A stretch of DNA of 64,000 nucleotides, taken from positions 2,232,001 through 2,296,000 of the forward strand of contig OZ244928.1 of NCBI GenBank assembly GCA_965221985.1. Reading direction: 5' to 3'. The translations under genes and the position numbers were made by a program. The notes under the pieces were generated by a model. That model did not search any database. It was given only the letters and a program-made list of their open reading frames with translations, and was not told the origin of the DNA. Below, in pieces: positions 44,250-53,260 of this stretch (positions are counted from its first letter, which is position 1; each line of letters opens with the position of its first letter). The DNA comes from J054 sp965221985. GTDB taxonomy: Bacteria; Pseudomonadota; Gammaproteobacteria; Steroidobacterales; GCA-2729495.

Positions 44250-44644
44250 TGGAAATTCACAAATTGGTTTTGGCTGCGCATGTGCTGATTTCCATGGGCA
44301 TCATCGGCTTGGTGATGATCCAGCGCGGCAAGGGTGCTGATGCGGGTGCGGCCTTCGGATCGGGTGCCTCCGGCACGGTGTTCGGTGCGAAGGGCTCGGC
44401 AAACTTCCTCTCTAGAAGCACTGCCGTTTTGGCCACGCTTTTTTTCGTGAGTAGTTTGGTTTTGGCTTACTTGGGTAGTCAGCGACCCGAAGCCACCAGT
44501 ATTTTGGATACTGAGTTGGGCTTCGAGGAGCCGGCCGCCGTCGCCCCCACGCCTGATCTACCCAGTATTGATCCCGAGGCCGCAGATGTTCTGCCGGCAT
44601 TGCCGGAAGTCCCTGCAGCGCCGAACGAAGAAGCTGCACCTTAG
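44249..44644 (+). CDS. secG: Preprotein translocase subunit SecG
   Basis: 131 residues. SecG is a small auxiliary subunit of the SecYEG channel. Two membrane helices are seen: LVLAAHVLISMGIIGLVMIQ near the front and VLATLFFVSSLVLAYL at about 63-78, separated by the conserved GADAGAAFGSGASGTVFGAK. The last 50 residues are a Pro/Ala/Glu-rich tail, longer than in E. coli (110 residues total). The tail is variable in the family. Confidence 0.95.
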   Translation: MEIHKLVLAAHVLISMGIIGLVMIQRGKGADAGAAFGSGASGTVFGAKGSANFLSRSTAVLATLFFVSSLVLAYLGSQRPEATSILDTELGFEEPAAVAPTPDLPSIDPEAADVLPALPEVPAAPNEEAAP

Positions 44645-44652
44645 CCAAACAG

Positions 44653-44759
44653 AATCAGGCTATGCCGATGTGGTGGAATTGGTAGACACGCTGTCTTGAG
44701 GGGGCAGTGGCGCAAGCCGTGCCGGTTCGAGTCCGGCCATCGGCACCAATAGCCTGATT
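44653..44759 (+). repeat. 11-bp inverted repeat flanking tRNA-Leu
   Basis: AATCAGGCTAT (44653-44663) lies directly before the tRNA and ATAGCCTGATT (44749-44759) directly after it. In the transcript these would pair and extend the acceptor stem by 11 bp, a possible processing stalk. Confidence 0.65.
44664..44748 (+). tRNA. tRNA-Leu (anticodon GAG)
   Basis: 85 nt with encoded CCA. Acceptor GCCGATG pairs with CATCGGC, the D region carries GGAATTGGTAGACACGC, the anticodon arm CTGTC-TTGAGGG-GGCAG displays GAG, a long variable arm (TGGCGCAAGCC region) marks a class II tRNA, and the T arm is GCCGGTTCGAGTCCGGC. It reads CUU/CUC codons. It sits between secG and nuoA, as in many gammaproteobacteria. 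Confidence 0.96.
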
Positions 44760-44768
44760 GGATTTTTT
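44746..44768 (+). terminator. Short hairpin and T tract after tRNA-Leu
   Basis: CCAAT and ATTGG with a 6-base loop are followed by ATTTTTT. The stem is only 5 bp and overlaps the CCA, so it would be a weak terminator between the secG-tRNA transcript and nuo. Confidence 0.45.
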
Positions 44769-44789
44769 CGTATTCGTCAGCCGCCAAAG

Positions 44790-44818
44790 TTTAACTGGCA
44801 GCCGCGCGTTGATAGAAT
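44790..44818 (+). promoter_or_regulatory. Candidate sigma-70 promoter of the nuo operon
   Basis: TAGAAT (44813-44818) matches five of six -10 consensus bases and lies 17 bases after a weak -35, TTTAAC (44790-44795). It is placed just upstream of nuoA, with a short leader. The weak -35 keeps confidence low. Confidence 0.4.
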
Positions 44819-44840
44819 AGCGTTGCTATTTAGGGAGTAG

Positions 44841-45203
44841 TTGTCGTTGCTGCAGGGCTATCTGCCAATCTTGGTGTTCCTCGCCATTGCCACGGCCATT
44901 GGTTTGGTGCTGTTGACCCTCGGTTTCCTGCTTTCTAGCGGCGAAAAAACGCCTGAAAAACTGTCTCCTTACGAATGTGGTTTCGAACCTTTTGAAGATA
45001 GCCGCATGAAATTCGACGTGCGCTATTACCTCGTGGCCATCTTGTTCATCATTTTCGATCTTGAGATTGCGTTTCTGTTCCCTTGGGCTGTTTCGCTAGA
45101 TCGAATTGGGCTGTTCGGACTTGTCGCCATGGCCATATTCTTGCTCGTGTTGGTGGTGGGTTTTGTCTACGAATGGAAGAAAGGAGCCCTAGAGTGGGAC
45201 TAG
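44841..45203 (+). CDS. nuoA: NADH-quinone oxidoreductase subunit A
   Basis: 120 residues from TTG 44841, which has GGGAG 5 bases upstream. NuoA is a small membrane subunit near the quinone-binding interface of complex I. Three helices are seen, with the conserved loop SPYECGFEPFEDSRMKFDVRYYLVAI (Glu-Cys-Gly and RMKFDVR marks) and FIIFDLEIAFLFPWAV. It opens the fourteen-gene nuo operon in the standard order A to N. Confidence 0.96.
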   Translation: MSLLQGYLPILVFLAIATAIGLVLLTLGFLLSSGEKTPEKLSPYECGFEPFEDSRMKFDVRYYLVAILFIIFDLEIAFLFPWAVSLDRIGLFGLVAMAIFLLVLVVGFVYEWKKGALEWD

Positions 45204-45727
45204 GTTCTGAGCCTGCCTTGTCCTTGCAGCAGGCGGGTGCATTGCCCATCGGTGGCGATGAAATTCTGCAAGAGCGCGGCTTTGTCGTTACTAGTCTAGA
45301 CAATCTGGTGAACTGGGCGCGTACGGGTTCCATGTGGCCCGTGACCTTTGGTTTAGCTTGCTGCGCTGTCGAAATGATGCAGGCTGGGGCGGCGCGCTAC
45401 GATTTGGATCGCTTCGGCGTGATTTTTAGGCCCAGCCCGCGTCAGTCCGATGTCATGATCGTGGCCGGGACACTCACCAATAAGATGGCACCCGCCCTCC
45501 GCAAGGTCTACGATCAGATGCCAGATCCCAAATGGGTCATATCCATGGGGTCTTGCGCGAACGGCGGCGGTTACTATCACTATTCCTATGCGGTGGTGCG
45601 CGGTTGCGACCGCATTGTGCCGGTGGATGTCTATGTACCCGGCTGTCCGCCCACGGCGGAAGCATTGCTATACGGCATCATCCAGCTTCAGAACAAGATC
45701 CGGCGTACCAATACCATCGCGCGGTAG
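45194..45727 (+). CDS. nuoB: NADH-quinone oxidoreductase subunit B
   Basis: 177 residues from GTG 45194, chosen because AAGGAG lies 8 bases upstream and the start overlaps the nuoA end; an open frame continues further back. NuoB carries cluster N2, the last 4Fe-4S centre before quinone. Ligands: the adjacent Cys pair in FGLACCAVEMMQ, Cys in SMGSCANGGGYYHYSYAVV, and Cys in VYVPGCPPTAEALLYGI. Confidence 0.97.
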   Translation: MGLGSEPALSLQQAGALPIGGDEILQERGFVVTSLDNLVNWARTGSMWPVTFGLACCAVEMMQAGAARYDLDRFGVIFRPSPRQSDVMIVAGTLTNKMAPALRKVYDQMPDPKWVISMGSCANGGGYYHYSYAVVRGCDRIVPVDVYVPGCPPTAEALLYGIIQLQNKIRRTNTIAR

Positions 45728-45734
45728 CCTCACT

Positions 45735-46439
45735 ATGAGTCAAAGTCTCCAGGCCCTCGCGGCCCGTATTACTGCGCGACTGGGCGAATACCTTACCGCG
45801 GTTGAATCCAATTGCAGTGAGCTGACCTTCGAGGTCTCGCCGGAGAATTTGCTCGAGGTGGCGACGCAACTCCGCGACGACGACAAGTTGGCCTTCGATA
45901 CCTTAATCGATGTTTGTGGAGTCGATTACCTGACCTACGGCCAAGCCGAATGGACCACCAATTCAGCCACCGATTCCGGCTTTAGCCGCGCGGCCGTGCG
46001 CGAGACCATCGTGCCGGATCCCGGCGCAAGTTTTGATCCGCGTCGCTTTGCCGTTGTTTACCATCTATTGTCTGTGGCGCGGAACCAGCGCGTTCGTCTA
46101 CGGGTTTTCTGTGGTTCGAACAATCCGCCCATCGTGCCCTCGGTAACCCCGATTTGGGCCTCGGCCAACTGGTTCGAGCGCGAGGCTTTCGATTTATTCG
46201 GCATTTTGTTCGACGGGCATCCCGACTTACGGCGCATTCTCACCGACTACGGATTTATTGGTCATCCCTTCCGCAAGGATTTTCCGCTGATCGGCAATCT
46301 CGAAGTGCGTTACGACCCCGAGCAAGGTCGGGTGATTTACCAGCCCGTCAGTATTGAAGCCCGAACCCTCGTGCCTCGCATTATCCGCGATGACAATCGC
46401 TACGCCGTTGATTTGAAGGACGAGTCCGCCGATGGCTGA
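45735..46439 (+). CDS. nuoC: NADH-quinone oxidoreductase subunit C
   Basis: 234 residues from ATG 45735. NuoC is a peripheral-arm subunit without cofactor, next to NuoD and NuoB. The family motif is WFEREAFDLFGILFDGHPDLRRIL followed by DYGFIGHPFRKDFPL. It is a separate gene here, not fused to nuoD as in E. coli. A longer insert after DYLTYGQAEW (about 30 residues) is noticeable. It overlaps nuoD by 8 bases. Confidence 0.96.
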   Translation: MSQSLQALAARITARLGEYLTAVESNCSELTFEVSPENLLEVATQLRDDDKLAFDTLIDVCGVDYLTYGQAEWTTNSATDSGFSRAAVRETIVPDPGASFDPRRFAVVYHLLSVARNQRVRLRVFCGSNNPPIVPSVTPIWASANWFEREAFDLFGILFDGHPDLRRILTDYGFIGHPFRKDFPLIGNLEVRYDPEQGRVIYQPVSIEARTLVPRIIRDDNRYAVDLKDESADG

Positions 46440-47685
46440 GATTCAAAATTACACGCTAAATTTTGGACCCCAGCATCCAGCGGCTCATGGTGTGCTGCGC
46501 CTGGTTCTGGAAATGGATGGCGAAGTGATTCAGCGAGCGGATCCCCATGTGGGCTTATTGCACCGCGGGACCGAGAAACTTGCTGAAAGTAAGCCTTATA
46601 ACCAGAGCATCGGCTACATGGACCGGCTCGACTACGTGTCGATGATGTGCAACGAGCATGGCTATGTCCTGGCCATCGAAAAACTACTGGGTATCGAGCC
46701 GCCGATCCGTGCCCAGTACATTCGTGTTTTATTCGACGAAATGACACGAATTTTGAACCATCTAATGTGGCTAGGTGCCCATGGTTTGGATATTGGCGCC
46801 ATGACCATGTTCTTGTACTGCTTTCGAGAGCGCGAGGACCTGATGGATTGCTACGAAGCGGTGTCGGGCACCCGCATGCACGCGACCTACTATCGACCCG
46901 GTGGCGTCTATCGCGATCTCCCCGAGCGCATGCCTGAGTATCAGGATTCCGGGACGCGCTCCGAAAAAGATCTGGTGCGTTTGAATGCGGCTCGAGAAGG
47001 CTCGCTGCTCGATTTTGTTGCGGCATTCACGGATAGCTTTCCGGCGCGAATCGACGAGTATGAAACTTTGCTGACGGACAACCGCATCTGGAAACAACGT
47101 ACGGTGAATATTGGTGTGGTTTCCCCGGAAAGAGCCTTGCAACTTGGTTTTACCGGGCCAATGTTGCGTGGCTCGGGTGTCGAGTGGGATTTGCGCAAGA
47201 AGCAGCCCTACGAAGTTTATGCCGATGTCGATTTTGACATCCCCGTGGGCGTAAACGGCGATTGTTACGATCGGTATCTGGTTCGTATTGAGGAGATGCG
47301 GCAATCGAATCGGATTATGCGCCAGTGCGTTGACTGGTTGCGTGAAAATCCCGGGCCGGTAATGATCGACGATGCCAAGTACGCGCCGCCTTCACGTGAA
47401 GAGATGAAAGATGACATGGAGTCCTTGATTCATCATTTCAAATTGTTTACGGAGGGTTTTACCGTGCCGCCGGGCGAGGCCTACGCGGCCATTGAACATC
47501 CCAAGGGTGAATTTGGTGTTTACATCATTGCCGATGGTGCAAATAAACCCTATCGGGTGAAAGTGCGCGCGCCGGGCTTCGCGCATATATCCGCCATGCA
47601 GGAAATGGTGGAGGGCCATATGTTGGCTGACGTTGTGGCGGTAATCGGTACTCAGGATATTGTTTTTGGGGAAATCGACCGGTGA
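46432..47685 (+). CDS. nuoD: NADH-quinone oxidoreductase subunit D
   Basis: 417 residues. NuoD forms the quinone pocket with NuoB. Landmarks: LNFGPQHPAAHGVLRLVLEM (with the conserved HxxxH that contacts quinone), DPHVGLLHRGTEKLAE, YMDRLDYVSMMCNEHGY, EMTRILNHLMWLGAHGLDIG, GMRPGGV-like YYRPGGVYRDLPE, and the end APGFAHISAMQEMVEGHMLA with DIVFGEIDR. Starts overlap both neighbours. Confidence 0.98.
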   Translation: MAEIQNYTLNFGPQHPAAHGVLRLVLEMDGEVIQRADPHVGLLHRGTEKLAESKPYNQSIGYMDRLDYVSMMCNEHGYVLAIEKLLGIEPPIRAQYIRVLFDEMTRILNHLMWLGAHGLDIGAMTMFLYCFREREDLMDCYEAVSGTRMHATYYRPGGVYRDLPERMPEYQDSGTRSEKDLVRLNAAREGSLLDFVAAFTDSFPARIDEYETLLTDNRIWKQRTVNIGVVSPERALQLGFTGPMLRGSGVEWDLRKKQPYEVYADVDFDIPVGVNGDCYDRYLVRIEEMRQSNRIMRQCVDWLRENPGPVMIDDAKYAPPSREEMKDDMESLIHHFKLFTEGFTVPPGEAYAAIEHPKGEFGVYIIADGANKPYRVKVRAPGFAHISAMQEMVEGHMLADVVAVIGTQDIVFGEIDR

Positions 47686-48182
47686 GTGCCGCGGCCCAAA
47701 AAACCGAGCTGTCCGCCCATGTCCGTGATGAGATTGATCATTGGCGCGCGAAGTTTCCAGCAGGAAAACAACGCTCAGCCGTGATTGCCGCCCTGCATGC
47801 AGTCCAGCATGAGAATGAGGGTTATTTGACCCAGCCACTGATGGAATCTGTCGCTGCTTATCTAGATCTGCCCGCGATTCAGGTTTTCGAAGTTGCTGCC
47901 TTTTACTCCATGTTCGAAACTAAGCCAGTGGGCCGGCATAGCGTGTCCGTCTGCACCAATATTTCTTGCATGTTAAGAGGCGGCGACGAAATTCTGAGTC
48001 ATGTCGAGAATAAGCTAGATGTTAAGGTCGGCGAGAGCACTGCAGACGGTCGTATTCATTTGAAGCAGGAGTGGGAGTGTCTTGCCGCCTGCACCGGTGC
48101 GCCCATGATGATGGTGGACCATCGCTATTATGAAGATCTTACACCTGAAAAGGTTGACGAGATTCTGGACGGATTGGAGTAG
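47682..48182 (+). CDS. nuoE: NADH-quinone oxidoreductase subunit E
   Basis: 166 residues from GTG 47682, overlapping the nuoD stop. A thioredoxin-like subunit holding 2Fe-2S cluster N1a. Ligands are visible as Cys in VSVCTNISCMLRGG and in EWECLAACTGAPMMMV, and VAAFYSMFETKPVGRH is typical. NuoE with NuoF and NuoG makes the NADH-oxidising module. Confidence 0.97.
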   Translation: MSAAAQKTELSAHVRDEIDHWRAKFPAGKQRSAVIAALHAVQHENEGYLTQPLMESVAAYLDLPAIQVFEVAAFYSMFETKPVGRHSVSVCTNISCMLRGGDEILSHVENKLDVKVGESTADGRIHLKQEWECLAACTGAPMMMVDHRYYEDLTPEKVDEILDGLE

Positions 48183-48188
48183 CTGCCG

Positions 48189-49487
48189 GTGTCGGAGCAG
48201 AATCTTGTTTGCTTTCATACCTTGGGAAAGGATGAGCCCTGGAGCTTGCAGGCCTATCGTGCCGATGGCGGTTATGAGTCGTGGGAACGGGTTCTCAAGG
48301 GCGAACTCAAGGCGCCGGAAATCATTGATCTTGTGAAGGCCTCGGGATTGCGTGGTCGTGGCGGCGCGGGCTTTCCGACGGGTGTGAAATGGAGTTTCAT
48401 GCCCCGCGATGCTGACGTTCAGAAGTACGTAGTGTGCAATTCCGATGAAAGCGAGCCGGGGACTTGTCATGATCGGGACATCTTGCGCTACAACCCCCAT
48501 GCGGTCATTGAAGGCATGGCCATTGCCGGTGTCGCCATGGGTGCCAGCGTCGGTTACAACTACATTCGTGGCGAGTTCATGGACGAGCCGGTGCCGCGTT
48601 TCGAAGCCGCATTGGTGGAGGCCTATGAAGCCGGTTTGCTGGGCAAGAATTTGCGTGGCTCCGGTATTGATTTCGACTTATACGGTTTCATGGGTGCGGG
48701 CGCCTATATCTGTGGTGAAGAAACCGGATTACTGGAGTCACTAGAAGGCAAGCCCGGACGTCCACGTTTCAAGCCGCCGTTCCCGGCGGGCTTTGGATTG
48801 TATGGCCGTCCAACCACCATTAATAACACGCAAAGTTTTGCCTCGGTGCCAACTATCTTGCGGCGTGGACCCGAATGGTTCGCAGGTTTGGGGCCGGAAA
48901 ACTCCGGTGGCACGCTTATTTTTTCCGTGTCGGGCCACGTGAACAAGCCGGGTAACTATGAGCTGCCTCTTGGCTTGCCATTTGCTGAGCTGCTGGAAAT
49001 TGCCGGCGGCGTGTTGCACGGTCGCGAATTAAAGGCGGTGATTCCCGGCGGTTGCTCTGTGCCCGTACTGCCGGCGGAAAAAATCAAAGACGCGACGATG
49101 GATTACGATTCCTTGCGCGATGCGGGCTCGGCCTTGGGCACCGGAGCCATGATTGTAATGGATGAGACCACCTGCATGGTGAGTGCTTTAACGCGTATTT
49201 CACGTTTCTATTATCAAGAGTCTTGTGGTCAGTGCACGCCGTGTCGCGAAGGTACGGGTTGGCTGTATCGCATGCTGGTGAGTTTTCGCGAAGGGCGTGG
49301 TACGCGTAAAGACTTGGATTTGCTACTGGATGTCGCCGGCAAGATTGAAGGCCACACCATATGCGCGTTTGGCGATGCCGCCGCGTGGCCGGTGCAAAGT
49401 TTCTTGAACCACTATCGGCATGAATTTGAATACATGATCGACAACGGCGGCCGTTCCATCGTGGACGAGCAGGCTAAGGCAGCATAG
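48189..49487 (+). CDS. nuoF: NADH-quinone oxidoreductase subunit F
   Basis: 432 residues from GTG 48189. NuoF binds NADH, FMN and 4Fe-4S cluster N3. Nucleotide site GLRGRGGAGFPTGVKWSFMP; FMN/NADH loop VVCNSDESEPGTCHDRDIL; GAYICGEETGLLESLEGKPG; cluster ligands in ESCGQCTPCREGTGW plus the later Cys in HTICAFGDAAAWPVQSF. The length is normal. Confidence 0.98.
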   Translation: MSEQNLVCFHTLGKDEPWSLQAYRADGGYESWERVLKGELKAPEIIDLVKASGLRGRGGAGFPTGVKWSFMPRDADVQKYVVCNSDESEPGTCHDRDILRYNPHAVIEGMAIAGVAMGASVGYNYIRGEFMDEPVPRFEAALVEAYEAGLLGKNLRGSGIDFDLYGFMGAGAYICGEETGLLESLEGKPGRPRFKPPFPAGFGLYGRPTTINNTQSFASVPTILRRGPEWFAGLGPENSGGTLIFSVSGHVNKPGNYELPLGLPFAELLEIAGGVLHGRELKAVIPGGCSVPVLPAEKIKDATMDYDSLRDAGSALGTGAMIVMDETTCMVSALTRISRFYYQESCGQCTPCREGTGWLYRMLVSFREGRGTRKDLDLLLDVAGKIEGHTICAFGDAAAWPVQSFLNHYRHEFEYMIDNGGRSIVDEQAKAA

Positions 49488-49495
49488 AAAAAGTC

Positions 49496-51610
49496 ATGGG
49501 TACCGATCGCATCAAGATTGAGGTCAATGGCAAGACGCTACGGGCGCGTCCTGGGCAGATGCTCATCGAAGTCACGGATGCGGCTGGGATCTATATCCCG
49601 CGTTTCTGTTACCACGAGAAATTATCCGTGGCGGCCAATTGTCGCCTATGTTTGGTGGAAGTCGAAAAAGTCGGCAAGCCCTTGCCGGCCTGCGCGACGC
49701 CTGTGACTGATGGTATGCAGGTATTCACCAAGTCGCCGCGCGCCATTGCGGCCCAAAAGGCGACTATGGAGTTTTTGCTGATTAATCATCCGCTGGATTG
49801 CCCCATTTGCGATCAAGGTGGTGAGTGCGAGTTGCAAGACTTGGCCATGGGCTATGGGCGCGACGTATCGCGTTATGCGGAACGTAAACGCGTCGTCAAG
49901 GATAAAGACATAGGTCCACTAATTTCCACGGACATGACGCGCTGTATCCATTGCACTCGTTGCGTTCGTTTTGGGCAGGAAATTGCCGGAATTCAAGAAT
50001 TGGGCACGCTGGGGCGTGGCGACCGGACCGAGATTGGCACCTTCATTGAAAGGAACGTTGATCACGAGTTAGCGGGCAATGTTATCGATCTGTGTCCCGT
50101 CGGGGCCTTGAATAACAAGCCTTATCGTTTCTCGGCCCGTGCTTGGGAGATGGAGCAGCGCGATTCCGTGGCGCCGCATGATTGTCTCGGTGCCAATATT
50201 CATTTACATGTTTTGGGTGGCCGCGTGAAGCGGGTGGTGCCCAAGACTAATGAGGACATCAACGAAACCTGGGCGAGCGATCGCGATCGCTTCAGCTACG
50301 AGGGTATTTACTCGCCGGACCGCGTCACGCAACCCTTGCTGCGGCGAGGAGACGGTCTGGTGGCCTGCTCTTGGGATGAAGCTCTGGAGCGTGCCGCAAA
50401 TATCTTCAAGGATGCTGGTGCTCAGACCGCCGCGTTGGTATCACCCTGTGCGACGACGGAAGAGGGTTACCTGGCCCAACGTATTGTGCGTCACCTTGGG
50501 TCCGACGATATTGATCATCGCTTAATGCGCCAAGATTTCCGGGAGCAAGACGCGGACCCGGTGTTTCCGTGGCTTGGCCTATCAATCGCCGAGCTGGAGC
50601 AACAAAACAGTCTGCTGATTGTGGGTAGTGATTTGCGCACGGAAGTACCGTTGCTGGCTCATCGCGTGCGCAAGGCCGCACTGGCAGGTGCGCGTATCAG
50701 TTTCGTAAACCCCACGTCGGCGGAAATGCTGTTCCCCGTCGCCGCGCAGCACGTGAATGCCGACCTGCGCGATGAGTTGGGGCAACTCTTAGCGGCTTCC
50801 GGCAATGATGCGCGGGCTCAGACCGTGGCGGATTTGCGCGCGGCGGACAAGGCGTTAATTCTGTTGGGCCATACCGCCAGCCGCGATCCTGAATTCGCGC
50901 AGCTACGGCGTCTCGCCGCCCAACTGGCGCGCGATGCCGGTGCGCAGCTGGGCTATTTGTCCGAGGGCGCGAATGCGGCGGGCTTGAGTCTTGCCGGAGT
51001 GTTGCCGCATCGTGGCTCTGTTGGCCAGCCAAATTCGAGCCAGGGGCGGCATGTCGCTGATTTGCTGAAGTCTGACCCACGGGCTCTATTGTTGTTGGGC
51101 GTAGAACCGCGCTGCGATTTACCCAGCGCCGACGCGGCCGATGCCTTGTTGAGCCGAGTCGGCGGCGTTGTTGCTGTCAGTCAGTTTATGGACGATGCCA
51201 TCGCCGCCCACGCCAAAGTGGTGCTTCCGGCCGGAAGTTTCGCGGAAACGGCCGGTAGCTTCGTCAATGTCGAAGGCCGGTGGCAGAGTTTTGCCGGGGC
51301 TGCCAGTCCAGTCGGCGAAAGCCGTCCAGCTTGGAAAATACTGCGCGTGTTGGGGAATTTGCTAGAGCTGCCTGATTGCGATTATCTCAGTGCCGACGAA
51401 GTCACTAAGGAAATACGTGAGATCGTGGGTGACATCGAGCCTAACAATAAACTGCAGGTAGAAGGTGAGTTGCCCTCCCAGAATGGAGATTCACCGGTTC
51501 CCGTGACCTTGTACCAGGTCGATGCTTTGGTGCGCCGGGCGCCGTCCTTGCAGGCAACGAGGCAAGCCCGCAGCGAAACCGTGGCCAGTCCATCGCGGCG
51601 GGTGGCCTGA
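49496..51610 (+). CDS. nuoG: NADH-quinone oxidoreductase subunit G
   Basis: 704 residues. NuoG carries several Fe-S clusters in its first 250 residues: 2Fe-2S ligands in RFCYHEKLSVAANCRLCLVE and LPACATPV; the His/Cys set in HPLDCPICDQGGECELQD; 4Fe-4S ligands in RCIHCTRCVRFG and DLCPVGAL. The rest is a molybdopterin-oxidoreductase-like fold without evident cofactor function, with DSVAPHDCLGANI but no full N7 cluster Cys set as in E. coli, and it is shorter than the E. coli protein (about 910). Confidence 0.96.
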   Translation: MGTDRIKIEVNGKTLRARPGQMLIEVTDAAGIYIPRFCYHEKLSVAANCRLCLVEVEKVGKPLPACATPVTDGMQVFTKSPRAIAAQKATMEFLLINHPLDCPICDQGGECELQDLAMGYGRDVSRYAERKRVVKDKDIGPLISTDMTRCIHCTRCVRFGQEIAGIQELGTLGRGDRTEIGTFIERNVDHELAGNVIDLCPVGALNNKPYRFSARAWEMEQRDSVAPHDCLGANIHLHVLGGRVKRVVPKTNEDINETWASDRDRFSYEGIYSPDRVTQPLLRRGDGLVACSWDEALERAANIFKDAGAQTAALVSPCATTEEGYLAQRIVRHLGSDDIDHRLMRQDFREQDADPVFPWLGLSIAELEQQNSLLIVGSDLRTEVPLLAHRVRKAALAGARISFVNPTSAEMLFPVAAQHVNADLRDELGQLLAASGNDARAQTVADLRAADKALILLGHTASRDPEFAQLRRLAAQLARDAGAQLGYLSEGANAAGLSLAGVLPHRGSVGQPNSSQGRHVADLLKSDPRALLLLGVEPRCDLPSADAADALLSRVGGVVAVSQFMDDAIAAHAKVVLPAGSFAETAGSFVNVEGRWQSFAGAASPVGESRPAWKILRVLGNLLELPDCDYLSADEVTKEIREIVGDIEPNNKLQVEGELPSQNGDSPVPVTLYQVDALVRRAPSLQATRQARSETVASPSRRVA

Positions 51611-51631
51611 TGTGCAGTAGCGAGTATTGGC

Positions 51632-52714
51632 GTGTTTGAGCTACCGGATTTTTTGGTCACGCTGTGGGCGGCCTTGCCCTTGTTGCTGCAGCAGGTGCTT
51701 ATCATCACGGTGCAAATCGTGCCGCTGTTGGTCGTCGTGATCTTGTGCGTTGCGTTCTTGACCCTGGCCGAGCGCAAGATCATTGGCTATATGCAAACCC
51801 GAATTGGGCCCAATCGGGTTGGGCCAAAAGGCTTGCTGCAACCCTTTGCCGATGTCATCAAGCTAATCATCAAAGAAGTTGTATTGCCCGCGAAGGCCAA
51901 TCGCTTTTTGTTCTTGATCGCGCCCTTGCTGTCTTTGATTCCGGCTTTGGCGACTTGGGCGGTGATTCCCCTATTTCCAGATTTCGCCATCGCTGATATC
52001 GACGCGGGATTACTTTATGTCCTCGCCTTAACATCCTTGAGTGTTTACGGGGTCATCATTGCGGGCTGGGCGACCAATTCGAAATATGCTTTGTTGGGTG
52101 CCATGCGCTCGGCCGCTCAGATCGTGGCCTACGAAATCGCCATGGGTTTTGCTTTGGTTGGCGTGCTGATGGCAGGCGGCAGTCTAAATTTGGGCGATAT
52201 TGTAGAAGCGCAGGCCGGGGGCTTTACCAACTGGTTTTGGTTGCCTTTGTTTCCGCTGTTTCTCGTGTACTTTATATCGGGACTAGCTGAAACTAACCGG
52301 GCGCCCTTCGATGTCGCGGAAGGCGAGTCGGAAATCGTCGCCGGTTTCCATGTTGAGTATTCAGGTGTGGCCTTCGCGCTATTCTTCTTGGCCGAATACG
52401 CCAACATGATATTGATTTCGGCCCTGACTGCTGTGATGTTTTTGGGTGGTTGGGAATCGTTCTTTGTCGGCAGTACCTTTGCGTTTCTTGATAATTGGGG
52501 CCTCGGGTTCTTGCGCGCTCCCGGTTTGCATTGGTTGTCTCTAAAGATTTGTTTTTTTCTGTTTTTCTTTCTCTGGGCGCGTGCCACCTTCCCGCGCTAT
52601 CGCTACGATCAGATCATGCGTTTGGGTTGGAAGGTATTCATACCGGTGACGATTGTTTGGATTTTCGTGGAAGGCGTCATGGTCGTCATGCGCGTGGGTC
52701 CCTGGAGCGTGTGA
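51632..52714 (+). CDS. nuoH: NADH-quinone oxidoreductase subunit H
   Basis: 360 residues from GTG 51632. NuoH is the membrane subunit forming the quinone-tunnel side of complex I. About eight helices; conserved loops AERKIIGYMQTRIGPNRVGP, SLSVYGVIIAGWATNSKYAL, RSAAQIVAYEIAMGF, LAETNRAPFDVAEGESEIVA with its Glu-rich charged loop, and FPRYRYDQIMRLGWKVFIP near the end. Confidence 0.98.
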   Translation: MFELPDFLVTLWAALPLLLQQVLIITVQIVPLLVVVILCVAFLTLAERKIIGYMQTRIGPNRVGPKGLLQPFADVIKLIIKEVVLPAKANRFLFLIAPLLSLIPALATWAVIPLFPDFAIADIDAGLLYVLALTSLSVYGVIIAGWATNSKYALLGAMRSAAQIVAYEIAMGFALVGVLMAGGSLNLGDIVEAQAGGFTNWFWLPLFPLFLVYFISGLAETNRAPFDVAEGESEIVAGFHVEYSGVAFALFFLAEYANMILISALTAVMFLGGWESFFVGSTFAFLDNWGLGFLRAPGLHWLSLKICFFLFFFLWARATFPRYRYDQIMRLGWKVFIPVTIVWIFVEGVMVVMRVGPWSV

Positions 52715-52715
52715 A

Positions 52716-53204
52716 ATGTCGAACCTGACCAGCATCATCAAGACCTTTTCCCTGTGGGAGCTGATCCAGGGGCTACGTGTCACCGGGCGAAATTTTTTCG
52801 TCAAGAAGGTGACGGTGCAGTATCCAGAGGAGAAAACGCCTCAGTCACCGCGCTTTCGAGGGCTGCATGCATTGCGCCGCTATCCCAATGGCGAAGAGCG
52901 ATGTATTGCTTGCAAGCTTTGCCAAACTGTTTGTCCTGCTGCGGCCATCACCATTGATTCGGATGTGGCGGCGGATGGCACGCGGCGTACAACGCGTTAT
53001 GACATCGATCTGTTTAAGTGTATCTACTGTGGCTTTTGCGAAGAATCTTGCCCAGTGGATGCCATCGTCGAAACGCGGGTTTTTGAATATCACATGGAAC
53101 AGCGCGGCGAGAACATTATGACCAAGGACAAGCTGCTGGCCGTGGGTGAAAAATATGAAGAGAGTATTGCTGCCGACCGCGCCGTCGATGCACCGTATCG
53201 TTAG
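52716..53204 (+). CDS. nuoI: NADH-quinone oxidoreductase subunit I
   Basis: 162 residues from ATG 52716, two bases after the nuoH stop. NuoI carries two 4Fe-4S clusters (N6a and N6b) linking NuoG to NuoB. Both Cys sets are intact: CIACKLCQTVCPAAAI and CIYCGFCEESCPVDAI. The front contains the PRFRGLHALRRYPNGEERC stretch. Confidence 0.98.
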   Translation: MSNLTSIIKTFSLWELIQGLRVTGRNFFVKKVTVQYPEEKTPQSPRFRGLHALRRYPNGEERCIACKLCQTVCPAAAITIDSDVAADGTRRTTRYDIDLFKCIYCGFCEESCPVDAIVETRVFEYHMEQRGENIMTKDKLLAVGEKYEESIAADRAVDAPYR

Positions 53205-53260
53205 CCGGGTAAAGATTTATATCAATTGACAGCTAAACCGACGATATCTGAAGTTTAATC

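Noticed and set aside
46400..47026. 208-codon open frame antisense to nuoD
   Set aside because: It overlaps fully conserved nuoC/nuoD sequence, and its Arg/Ser/His-rich translation is typical of antisense frames.
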